Shown here: positions 7,847-13,724 of the stretch, piece by piece
Position numbering within the stretch: the first letter of the stretch is position 1
Layout: each line of letters opens with the position of its first letter
Assembly (NCBI GenBank): GCA_002348905.1
Contig: DEBW01000086.1
Location: forward strand, 7,006-23,693
Direction of reading: 5' to 3'
DNA from: Ruminococcus flavefaciens
Lineage (GTDB): Bacteria; Bacillota; Clostridia; Oscillospirales; Ruminococcaceae
DNA: 16,688 bases
The notes under the pieces: model-generated
The model's database searches: none
What the model saw: only the letters and a program-made list of their open reading frames with translations
Told to the model about the DNA's origin: nothing
Translations under genes and position numbers: made by a program

Positions 7847-8641
7847 TCAATTGTCTTCGTATTGGTCATCAATTTCTTTAATGCTTTTTAAAAGCCTATA
7901 TACGGTTGTACCTAAATCAGTAGGGTAATTACATTTAGGAGAAGAATCAAGGTTTTCGGCTCTAACAATTGCGTTATTTATAGCTTTTTTATCATATTTT
8001 TTGTAGTGAGCTTTATTTATATGCTTATTCTTTTTTAGTGCAACCTTTAACTCAGATAATCTATTTTTGTAATGATCTGTTGGCACATATGAATGTGAAC
8101 TGTTTACAGCATAACGATAATCTTCTTCATTAACATCATCAAAATGAAGAAGAAGCCATAATTCAAAGAATGGATTACTCACAGCATACTGATAATTATT
8201 TTCATTACACTCATTTAATACAGCGTTCCATTTTTCAAGATTGCTTTTTCCTTCGCTATCAACTATTGTTTGATCTGTGTGATCATCTACATCCATTATA
8301 AGCCAAAATTCATCTTGATTATGCTCTTCAAAATTATATTCTTCTTTATGTTCACTTTTATAAGCGTTCATTTTATCAAGTAAGTTTTTCGGACTGCAAC
8401 TTGACACTTGTCTCGTCTCTTCAAGTGTTCTATTTTTATCGTTTTTTTTGAGAGCATCTTCAAGAACATTTATGACTTTTACTTTTGAACCGATGTTTGC
8501 AAAAACCATATTTATTATCTTCTCAAAATATTCCCATTCCGTAACTGAACCTTCACACGAAATGAAGATTAATTTGTCACTTGTTCTGCGTTTTGGACGT
8601 ACAGGGGAAAAAGGGAGTGAGGACATTCGCTCAGCAGCCAT
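7847..8641 (-). CDS. rloB: RloB-family protein, probable defence effector
   Basis: The 264-residue protein has the hallmarks of the RloB family, first named from genes linked to restriction loci. ISCEGSVTEWEYFEKI (28-43) places E30 and E35. FWLIMDVDDH (112-121) places D117, D119 and D120. SNPFFELWLLLHF (155-167) is the most typical RloB motif. A glutamate-rich first motif followed by DxDD resembles the metal-binding layout of TOPRIM-type nucleases, so a nuclease activity is inferred but not proven. The last part (TDLGTTVYRLLKSI) also fits the family. The ATG at 8641 lies one base after the ATPase stop codon. Its ribosome binding site, AAGGAGGAC, is inside the end of the ATPase gene, so the two are translated together. 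The gene is strikingly AT-rich relative to rnhA and rpsI, suggesting acquisition by transfer. Confidence 0.85.
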   Translation of the reverse strand: MAAERMSSLPFSPVRPKRRTSDKLIFISCEGSVTEWEYFEKIINMVFANIGSKVKVINVLEDALKKNDKNRTLEETRQVSSCSPKNLLDKMNAYKSEHKEEYNFEEHNQDEFWLIMDVDDHTDQTIVDSEGKSNLEKWNAVLNECNENNYQYAVSNPFFELWLLLHFDDVNEEDYRYAVNSSHSYVPTDHYKNRLSELKVALKKNKHINKAHYKKYDKKAINNAIVRAENLDSSPKCNYPTDLGTTVYRLLKSIKEIDDQYEDN

Positions 8642-8642
8642 T

Positions 8643-9989
8643 TTATATGTCCTCCTTTATTACAGGGACAGCGCCAAATCTTCCAGCAAGATAGTCCTTC
8701 AGGATACTCTCTTTATTTATAATGTCAAAATCAGAAAATGGTTTTAACCTTGTTTCTCCATTTTTATTCTTTTCAATAAACCAGATTTCATCTTGCCTAA
8801 AGTTTTTCAAGTTGAGTAAATTTACATCATGTGTTGTAAATAATAATTGTGTATTTGTCGCAGACCTGACAAAGGCTTCAACAAAATATTTTGATAATTT
8901 TGTGTGCAGACTTCGATCTAATTCATCAATAATAAAAATACTATCATCCTTTTGTCTTTTTTCAAGTGTAAAAAGAACAGGCAGTATATCTATTAAGCGT
9001 TTGGTTCCATCTGATTCTTCATCTACGTTAAACGGAACATATTTATCATAAAGCTTGTGCATAAATTTTAGCTCAATAAGCATTATTACACTCTTTTCTT
9101 CCCCAAAAATAAATAGTTTACCATTAATATTTATTGCACCGTTTTGAGCTTCTAAAATTTGATTTCGCAGTTCATCTGGAATGTTATATTTCTCAACAAA
9201 GTCCGCTAAATTTGTTCTTTCACTTTTAGTTGAAACTTTGATTGAATCAATGCCAGTATCTAATGTTTGTAAGCTTTCAGATAAAAAATTCTTTAGATTT
9301 GTTTGATAACGTAAAACAACCGGAAGATCTTTGATCATTGAATCTGGATAAATAATTGTAATATTTTTAAACCATGAATACACTTCATCAGCAATAGTAA
9401 AACTATATTCTTCTGATAGTCTATACAAAAATAAATTACGAGCTTGTTTTTCTTCAAAACTTTCTTTTAAAATAGCGATCAAATTGTCTTCTTTAGGGCT
9501 TTTACATAGATGATTTTTGTTAACTTTTATTGTAGTTTTCCTTCTTTTATTTGTAAGTCTATCAAATAAAGGTATAAATGTACGATCCTTTCCCATAATT
9601 GATAACCACTCTTCATGTATATAAGAGTTATCTAAAGAAAAACCATAACTGTATATTTTACGATCAATACACATTACAAACTGAAAAGTTGTAATACCAT
9701 TATACTCTGGAAGTTTAAATTTGAATTGATTGACATTTGTTGTAGGTAAATTTTTAGCTCCTTCTCTTAATATATATCTTTTAGCATATTCTAAAGATTT
9801 TACAAAAGAAGTTTTTCCGGAAGCGTTAGGTCCAAAGAAAACTCCTCTTTTTAAAACTTTCCATTTTCCGGCAACAGTATCAATTTCGGTTAAAAAGCGT
9901 TCGTCTATACTATCACCTAAAGGAAACATACTGAATTCAATATTATGCCCGATTGACATGAAATTGCTAACAGAATACTTTAACAGCAT
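8643..9989 (-). CDS. AAA15/ABC-type ATPase (RloA-like), sensor partner of RloB
   Basis: The 448-residue protein is an SMC/ABC-like ATPase of the AAA15 group (COG1106 type). It opens with MLLKYSVSNFMSIG, the usual first strand of these proteins. It carries Walker A GPNASGKTS (53-61), an ABC-signature-like DEESDGTKRL (323-332), Walker B IFIIDELD (351-358, with D355 and E356), a D-loop DRSLH (358-362) and the switch histidine H387 in FTTHDVNLL. About 250 residues between Walker A and the signature form the variable insert that probably senses the trigger. Such ATPases pair with effector genes in anti-phage systems, including PARIS, OLD and Septu. The ATG at 9989 follows a perfect GGAGGTGAT, and a good promoter lies just upstream. 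Its AT-rich composition matches rloB and differs from the flanking genes. Confidence 0.88.
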   Translation of the reverse strand: MLLKYSVSNFMSIGHNIEFSMFPLGDSIDERFLTEIDTVAGKWKVLKRGVFFGPNASGKTSFVKSLEYAKRYILREGAKNLPTTNVNQFKFKLPEYNGITTFQFVMCIDRKIYSYGFSLDNSYIHEEWLSIMGKDRTFIPLFDRLTNKRRKTTIKVNKNHLCKSPKEDNLIAILKESFEEKQARNLFLYRLSEEYSFTIADEVYSWFKNITIIYPDSMIKDLPVVLRYQTNLKNFLSESLQTLDTGIDSIKVSTKSERTNLADFVEKYNIPDELRNQILEAQNGAININGKLFIFGEEKSVIMLIELKFMHKLYDKYVPFNVDEESDGTKRLIDILPVLFTLEKRQKDDSIFIIDELDRSLHTKLSKYFVEAFVRSATNTQLLFTTHDVNLLNLKNFRQDEIWFIEKNKNGETRLKPFSDFDIINKESILKDYLAGRFGAVPVIKEDI

Positions 9990-10039
9990 ATAACATCACC
10001 TCCGATAATAGTATGTAACAATTACGGCTTAATATTCTA

Positions 10040-10068
10040 ATTATAGCATATAGTTCAGCCAAAATCAA
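10040..10068 (-). promoter_or_regulatory. Promoter of the ATPase-rloB cassette
   Basis: On the minus strand TTGATT (10063-10068) and TATAAT (10040-10045) are spaced by 17 bases, and TGC before the -10 gives an extended -10 element. The leader to the ATG is short and carries no visible operator, so constitutive expression is likely. Confidence 0.7.
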
Positions 10069-10091
10069 GTGAACCCAACAACTTAATAAAT

Positions 10092-10120
10092 AAGGCATTC
10101 ACCAACCCGATGAATGCCTT
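10092..10120 (-). terminator. Terminator of the rplM-rpsI operon
   Basis: A perfect 10-bp stem (10092-10101 with 10111-10120) closes a nine-base loop. On the minus strand it is followed by the T-rich ATTTATTAAG. It starts about 30 bases after the rpsI stop codon and separates this operon from the promoter of the ATPase gene. Confidence 0.8.
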
Positions 10121-10152
10121 TATTTCTCGAAAAAGTCCCAGTAGGGATAAAA

Positions 10153-10554
10153 TTATCTCTTGCTGAACTGTGGAGCACGACGAGCAGCCTTGAGACCGTA
10201 CTTCTTTCTTTCCTTCATACGTGGGTCACGAGTGAGGAAGCCAGCCTTCTTGAGAGCTGGACGGAGCTCAGCGTCGAATTCGAGAAGAGCACGGGAAACG
10301 CCGTGTCTGATAGCACCAGCCTGACCAGTTACGCCGCCGCCAGCAACAGTGCAAACGATGTCGAACTTGTCGAGGTTCTCTGTGAGAGCGAGAGGCTGAC
10401 GGACGATGAGCTTGAGAGTCTCAAGACCGAAGTAATCGTCGATACCTCTGCCGTTGATAGTTACGTTACCTGAACCAGGGATGATTCTTACTCTTGCAAC
10501 GGAGTGCTTTCTTCTGCCTGTTCCGTAGTAGTATTTTACTTTTGATTCGTACAT
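10153..10554 (-). CDS. rpsI: 30S ribosomal protein S9 (uS9)
   Basis: Small-subunit ribosomal protein whose C-terminal tail reaches the P-site tRNA. The 133 residues include the family signatures [15 protein letters not shown] (10-24), [16 protein letters not shown] and [20 protein letters not shown]. The protein ends in the conserved basic tail PQFSKR. Length is normal. The start follows AAGGAGG in the 17-base gap after rplM, so the two form the usual rplM-rpsI operon. Confidence 0.98.
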   Translation of the reverse strand: MYESKVKYYYGTGRRKHSVARVRIIPGSGNVTINGRGIDDYFGLETLKLIVRQPLALTENLDKFDIVCTVAGGGVTGQAGAIRHGVSRALLEFDAELRPALKKAGFLTRDPRMKERKKYGLKAARRAPQFSKR

Positions 10555-10571
10555 TTCAAAGCGCCTCCTTA

Positions 10572-11000
10572 TTATAATTCGTAAGCAACAGGCTTCTGAG
10601 CTGCCTGCTTGTGCTCTGCACCCTTGTAAGTTCTGAGTCTCTTGAGCTGAGCTCTGCCGAGAGTGTTGTTAGGGAGCATACCGTTTACTGCGATAGTCAT
10701 AGCTCTGTCAGCCTGATTAGCCATCATATCCTTGTAGGAGATAGCCTTGAGACCGCCGATCCAGCCTGTGTGCCAGTAGAACTTCTTCTGTTCGAGCTTC
10801 TTGCCTGTGAGAACAGCCTTGTCGCAGTTGATGATGATAACATGGTCGCCGCAATCTACGTTTGGAGTGTAGGTTGGCTTGTGCTTACCTCTGAGGATAT
10901 GTGCAGCCTTAGCAGCAACACGACCGAGGGACTGACCCTCTGCATCGAGGATGTACCATGTACGGCTTACTTCAGCCGGTTTAGCCAGTGTAGTTGACAT
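10572..11000 (-). CDS. rplM: 50S ribosomal protein L13 (uL13)
   Basis: Early-assembling large-subunit protein, 142 residues, normal length. Visible family motifs are [17 protein letters not shown] near the N-terminus, [20 protein letters not shown], and [16 protein letters not shown] toward the end. The ATG at 11000 follows CGGAGG. It is first in a two-gene operon with rpsI, driven by a perfect consensus promoter about 70 bases upstream. A short structured leader in between may allow autogenous control, as known for L13 leaders in Firmicutes. Confidence 0.98.
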   Translation of the reverse strand: MSTTLAKPAEVSRTWYILDAEGQSLGRVAAKAAHILRGKHKPTYTPNVDCGDHVIIINCDKAVLTGKKLEQKKFYWHTGWIGGLKAISYKDMMANQADRAMTIAVNGMLPNNTLGRAQLKRLRTYKGAEHKQAAQKPVAYEL

Positions 11001-11014
11001 AATATTTTCCTCCG

Positions 11015-11060
11015 TTTTTTAAATTTTCGCCGGGGGAAAATTCCAGATCCCCGACAGTGC
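11015..11060 (-). promoter_or_regulatory. Possible L13 leader (structured 5' untranslated region of rplM)
   Basis: Between the expected transcription start (near 11060) and the ribosome binding site, the minus strand carries a G/C-rich inverted repeat. CGGGGA (near 11050) can pair with TCCCCCG (near 11035) with one bulge, across a roughly ten-base loop. Rfam describes an autoregulatory L13 leader in Firmicutes at this place. The match here is by position and a simple stem only, so the call is tentative. Confidence 0.4.
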
Positions 11061-11067
11061 AAGACAT

Positions 11068-11096
11068 ATTATAACCGATATTTGAGGACTTGTCAA
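11068..11096 (-). promoter_or_regulatory. Consensus sigma-A promoter of rplM-rpsI
   Basis: TTGACA (11091-11096) and TATAAT (11068-11073) with a 17-base spacer on the minus strand: a full consensus match, as expected for a ribosomal protein operon. The sequence upstream is A-rich on this strand and could act as an UP element. Confidence 0.88.
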
Positions 11097-11386
11097 GGGC
11101 TTTTCAAGATTTTTTTCAATCTATACACAACTTTCTCTTTGATTCTCTTTATTTTTCTCGTTTTCTCTCACGTTCTCGTTATTCATTCTGAAAAAAATTC
11201 ACGTACAAAAAAAGCACCTGCCGGTGCTTTTTTATGTGGAAAATATACTGATTCTGTAGGAAGATAATTGGTCGTATTCCAACATTTTTATTTATTTGTG
11301 TGCTTGTTCATGAGGTCTTGCAAATCAAATATATAATTATAGAGCCACGGTCATAAATTCTCACTTATCCGTTTCCTTTGAAAATT
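11097..11386. other. Noncoding gap upstream of the rplM promoter
   Basis: No convincing gene is present. The first part (about 11105-11190) is almost pure pyrimidine on the plus strand, hence A/G-rich upstream of the rplM promoter on the minus strand. A strong hairpin follows at 11207-11233. The remainder to 11386 is AT-rich with no open frame that has a ribosome binding site. Confidence 0.6.
11207..11233. terminator. Bidirectional intrinsic terminator
   Basis: GCACC (11214-11218) pairs with GGTGC (11223-11227) across TGCC. Runs of A on the left and T on the right extend the stem to about 11 bp. It can act in either direction. No gene ends next to it on the plus strand; on the minus strand it would insulate the rplM promoter from the small gene further right. 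Confidence 0.7.
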
Positions 11387-11416
11387 AAAAAGGCTGGAAT
11401 GTGAACCAGCCTTTTT
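11387..11416 (-). terminator. Terminator of the small CxxC gene
   Basis: An 11-bp stem, AAAAAGGCTGG (11387-11397) with CCAGCCTTTTT (11406-11416), around an eight-base loop. On the minus strand it ends in T-rich sequence, 19 bases after the stop codon of the gene at 11435. It is nearly the same sequence as the lysC terminator at 12118. Confidence 0.75.
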
Positions 11417-11434
11417 TATTATAATGTTTGAAAA

Positions 11435-11617
11435 TTAAAATCCGTATTTTTCCTTTTCAGATTCATTTACTGTTAAGTAACACTTCATGCAAATATAATC
11501 ACCGGTTCCACCAAAAATTACTTCTCGATACCAGTCATGTTCATGATCTTTACATTTATTTTCCGGTTTGTAGAGTTTTGACAGTTCATTAAATTCTTTT
11601 TCATCAATATTTCTCAT
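11435..11617 (-). CDS. Small putative zinc-binding protein, unknown function
   Basis: A 60-residue protein that I do not recognise. It contains C22-x2-H25 (CKDHEHDWY) and C43-x2-C46 (YICMKCYLTV) spaced 18 residues apart, a layout suited to one zinc ion in a ribbon fold. The rest is charged. Evidence that it is real includes an ATG preceded by GGAGG at eight bases. An extended -10 promoter lies about 90 bases upstream and a terminator directly downstream. It is divergent from a ribbon-helix-helix gene, with a perfect palindrome between them. Base composition is AT-rich. Function cannot be inferred; a role linked to the divergent regulator is possible. Confidence 0.65.
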   Translation of the reverse strand: MRNIDEKEFNELSKLYKPENKCKDHEHDWYREVIFGGTGDYICMKCYLTVNESEKEKYGF

Positions 11618-11707
11618 ATTATTTCCTCCAAGCTTTTTTTTACAATAATCAGTATACTAATGAGTCATTTATTCATGGCTTATTATCTCCTTTCTGAACT
11701 TTTCTAT

Positions 11708-11736
11708 ATTATACCATACCACATTTAAAATTGCAA
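11708..11736 (-). promoter_or_regulatory. Promoter of the small CxxC gene
   Basis: On the minus strand TTGCAA (11731-11736) and TATAAT (11708-11713) are spaced by 17 bases, with TGG before the -10 (extended -10). The -35 box lies inside one arm of the perfect inverted repeat at 11725-11759, so a protein bound there would block this promoter. Confidence 0.65.
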
Positions 11737-11759
11737 GTAAAAATTACTTGCAATTTTAA
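11725..11759. repeat. Perfect 16-bp inverted repeat, likely operator
   Basis: TTAAAATTGCAAGTAA (11725-11740) and its exact reverse complement (11744-11759) are separated by AAA. The site lies between two divergent small genes, one encoding a ribbon-helix-helix protein. Its weak G/C content and lack of a nearby gene end argue against a terminator, and its overlap with a -35 box argues for an operator. Confidence 0.7.
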
Positions 11760-11827
11760 GTCTGTTTTTCACAAAATAATTCGTGTAATATGTAATTATA
11801 AAGATAGAAAGCGGTGTGTATAATAAA

Positions 11828-12007
11828 ATGTTTGAAATAAAAAAGCCCTCAGCTTCAAATAAAACGATAAGAATGCCGGATTCATTAATCGAAAAGCTTG
11901 AAAAGCTTGCTGCCAAGAATGACATATCCTTTAATCAGCTGGTGATACAATGCTGTGAATATGCGCTTGATAATCTGAAAATTTCGGAAAACAAAGAAGA
12001 AACCTGA
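11828..12007 (+). CDS. Small ribbon-helix-helix (CopG/Arc-type) DNA-binding protein
   Basis: A 59-residue protein with the ribbon-helix-helix pattern. A short basic strand, SNKTIRMPDSLIEKLEKLA (about 9-27), is followed by the turn KNDISFNQLVIQCCEYALDN (about 29-48), where NQLV begins the second helix. Such dimers bind short inverted repeats through the beta-strand and often repress their own promoter; antitoxins are a common subgroup. There is no toxin gene directly downstream, only a hairpin terminator. I chose the ATG at 11828; a GTG at 11816 is also in frame. Neither has a strong ribosome binding site, which is unusual for this window. The likely target is the perfect palindrome about 70 bases upstream. 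Confidence 0.75.
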   Translation: MFEIKKPSASNKTIRMPDSLIEKLEKLAAKNDISFNQLVIQCCEYALDNLKISENKEET

Positions 12008-12081
12008 TTGTCATAAATCTGGAATTGCGAGCATACTATTTACTAATGAGTTCTCATTTCTCTCTGACTATATTTGATCTT

Positions 12082-12106
12082 GGACGCTATAAGCGTCCTT
12101 TTCTTT
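12082..12106 (+). terminator. Terminator after the ribbon-helix-helix gene
   Basis: A 7-bp perfect stem, GGACGCT (12082-12088) with AGCGTCC (12092-12098), over a three-base loop, followed by TTTTCTTT on the plus strand. It lies 74 bases after the stop codon. Confidence 0.75.
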
Positions 12107-12117
12107 GGGAAAATAAA

Positions 12118-12146
12118 AAAGGCTGGAACGTGATGTACCAGCCTTT
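12118..12146 (-). terminator. Terminator of lysC
   Basis: A 9-bp stem, AAAGGCTGG (12118-12126) with CCAGCCTTT (12138-12146), around an 11-base loop. On the minus strand it is followed by TTTATTTTCC. It lies 15 bases after the lysC stop codon. Confidence 0.8.
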
Positions 12147-12160
12147 AAAAATAGTATTTA

Positions 12161-13495
12161 TTACTTTTCGGAGTTGATGAACATATCGTAAATACGTCTG
12201 ATAGCCTCAGGGAGGTCAGCCTCGCTTACACCGATGATAACATTAAGCTCACGTGAACCCTGGTCGATGAGCTTTACATTGATGCGAGCGTGAGCCATAG
12301 CAGCGAATACTCTTGCAACAGTACCTCTTGTGTTCTTCATTCTGCGTCCTACTACAGCGAGCATAGCTATACCGTCCTCGATTTCGAGGTGGTCAGGAGC
12401 TACTTCACGGCGAAGCTCAGCAAGAACCTTTTCACGTACAGGCTCAAGCTTGGCAGTATCAAGAGTAATGCTCATAGTGTCGATACCGGAAGGCATATGC
12501 TCGAATGAAAGACCGTTATCGTAGAGGACTTTGAGAACTTTAAGACCGAATCCAATTTCGTTGTTCATCATAGCTTTTTCGATGTTGATAGTGCTGAAGC
12601 CCTTCTTGCCTGCGATACCTGTGATAGTGTGACCGAGAGACTCCTTGCTGAAATCGTGGTCGTTTGATACGATCATAGTACCTGCATCCTCAGGAGCGTT
12701 TGTATTGCGGATATTTATCGGAATACCAGCTGAACGTACAGGGAATATAGCGTCCTCGTGGAGTACGGAAGCACCCATGTAAGCAAGCTCACGAAGCTCA
12801 CGGTAAGTGATAGTTTCGATAACGTCAGGGTGGTCAACTATACGAGGGTCAGCAACGAGGAAGCCGGAAACGTCAGTCCAGTTCTCGTATATCTCAGCTC
12901 TTACAGCGTTAGCGATGATAGAGCCTGTAACGTCAGAACCGCCACGGGAGAAAGTCTTTATAACGCCCTCGGTAGTTCTTCCGTAGAAACCTGGGATAAC
13001 AGCGTTGTCGAGACCTTTTATGCGCTCACGTACAGCCTTTACAGTATCTTCAAGGAGAAGATTTCCCTTTGTGTTGAAAATTATAACGTCAGCAGCATCA
13101 ACGAAGTTGAAGCCGAGGTAGTTTGCGAGAAATTTACCGTTGAGGAATTCACCACGGCTTGCAGCGTAGTCCTTTGCAGGACGGGCTTTGAGTTCTTTTT
13201 CGATAGTGTCGAATTCAGCGTCAAGGGACATATCCATGCCGAGTTCAGAGATAATGCCGTTGTAGCGGTCTTTTATCATCTGGAGGTCATCAGCGAAATC
13301 AACTCCGCTTCCGGCAAGCTCACAGCACTTGTAGAGCATATCTGTTACCTTGATATCGTCAGAAAAGCGCTTTCCCGGAGCAGACGGTACAACATATCTG
13401 CGCTTGTCGTCAGCCTTGATGATAGCAGCGACCTTTCTGAACTGGTTAGCGTCAGCAAGAGAGCTTCCGCCGAATTTAACAACTTTATTAGCCAT
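12161..13495 (-). CDS. lysC: Aspartate kinase (monofunctional)
   Basis: Phosphorylates aspartate at the first step toward lysine, threonine, methionine and diaminopimelate for the cell wall. The 444-residue protein has the kinase motifs KFGGSSLADA (7-16), SAPGKRFSDDIKVTDML (38-54), SRGE (113-116) and FSRGGSDVTG (182-191), then MGASVLHEDAIFPV (240-253). Two ACT regulatory domains follow (about 290-360 and 378-440; the second contains GRRMKNTRGTVARVFAAM). They predict feedback inhibition by an end-product amino acid, though which one cannot be read. The open frame extends to 13555, but the ATG at 13495 is preceded by AAGGAAGG and matches the conserved start. There is no homoserine dehydrogenase fusion. 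The leader is too short for a lysine riboswitch. Confidence 0.96.
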   Translation of the reverse strand: MANKVVKFGGSSLADANQFRKVAAIIKADDKRRYVVPSAPGKRFSDDIKVTDMLYKCCELAGSGVDFADDLQMIKDRYNGIISELGMDMSLDAEFDTIEKELKARPAKDYAASRGEFLNGKFLANYLGFNFVDAADVIIFNTKGNLLLEDTVKAVRERIKGLDNAVIPGFYGRTTEGVIKTFSRGGSDVTGSIIANAVRAEIYENWTDVSGFLVADPRIVDHPDVIETITYRELRELAYMGASVLHEDAIFPVRSAGIPINIRNTNAPEDAGTMIVSNDHDFSKESLGHTITGIAGKKGFSTINIEKAMMNNEIGFGLKVLKVLYDNGLSFEHMPSGIDTMSITLDTAKLEPVREKVLAELRREVAPDHLEIEDGIAMLAVVGRRMKNTRGTVARVFAAMAHARINVKLIDQGSRELNVIIGVSEADLPEAIRRIYDMFINSEK

Positions 13496-13525
13496 AAGAA
13501 AAACCTTCCTTGAAATATATTTACA

Positions 13526-13556
13526 ATTATATTGATATTTAAGTGACAATATCAAT
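13526..13556 (-). promoter_or_regulatory. lysC promoter with an embedded inverted repeat
   Basis: On the minus strand TTGATA (13550-13555) and TATAAT (13526-13531) are spaced by 18 bases. The same region carries a perfect 9-bp inverted repeat, ATTGATATT (13531-13539) with AATATCAAT (13548-13556), so both promoter boxes touch the arms. A second TATAAT (13555-13560, minus) has only a weak -35. Confidence 0.6.
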
Positions 13557-13672
13557 TATACTCCAAACCATGCGGAAAATCTATTGGCAGAAAGCCAAAA
13601 TTAAGGAATACTTTTGCTGTGTTTTTGGTGAATACGCTTGTACGTCACCGGTGGACAGTATACAAAACATAA

Positions 13673-13716
13673 AAACCGGGTTTTGCCTTATGTAAATACA
13701 AGGCAAGATCCGGTTT
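13673..13716 (-). terminator. Terminator of the zinc-ribbon membrane protein gene
   Basis: A 17-bp stem with two G-T pairs (13673-13689 with 13700-13716) closes a ten-base loop. On the minus strand GGTTTTTATGTTTTG follows. It starts nine bases after the stop codon at 13725. Confidence 0.85.
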
Positions 13717-13724
13717 ATAAGTGC

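Noticed and set aside
7838..10091. Mobile element carrying the ATPase-rloB pair
   Set aside because: No transposase, integrase, terminal repeats or target duplication could be found around the cassette, so only the transfer itself is suggested.
11097..11386. A small RNA or tRNA gene in the noncoding gap
   Set aside because: No cloverleaf or other known fold was seen; the only clear structure is the terminator-like hairpin at 11207-11233, and no promoter pointing at it was convincing.
11725..11759. The perfect palindrome read as a terminator
   Set aside because: No gene ends next to it, the stem is almost all A/T, and it overlaps a promoter -35 box; an operator fits better.
12758..13513. Long plus-strand open frame (251 codons) opposite lysC
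   Set aside because: It is the antisense shadow of lysC, has no ribosome binding site, and its protein is a low-complexity Ser/Val-rich string without known motifs.
13496..13560. Lysine riboswitch or T-box upstream of lysC
   Set aside because: The promoter lies within about 60 bases of the start codon, leaving no room for either element, and no matching stems were seen.
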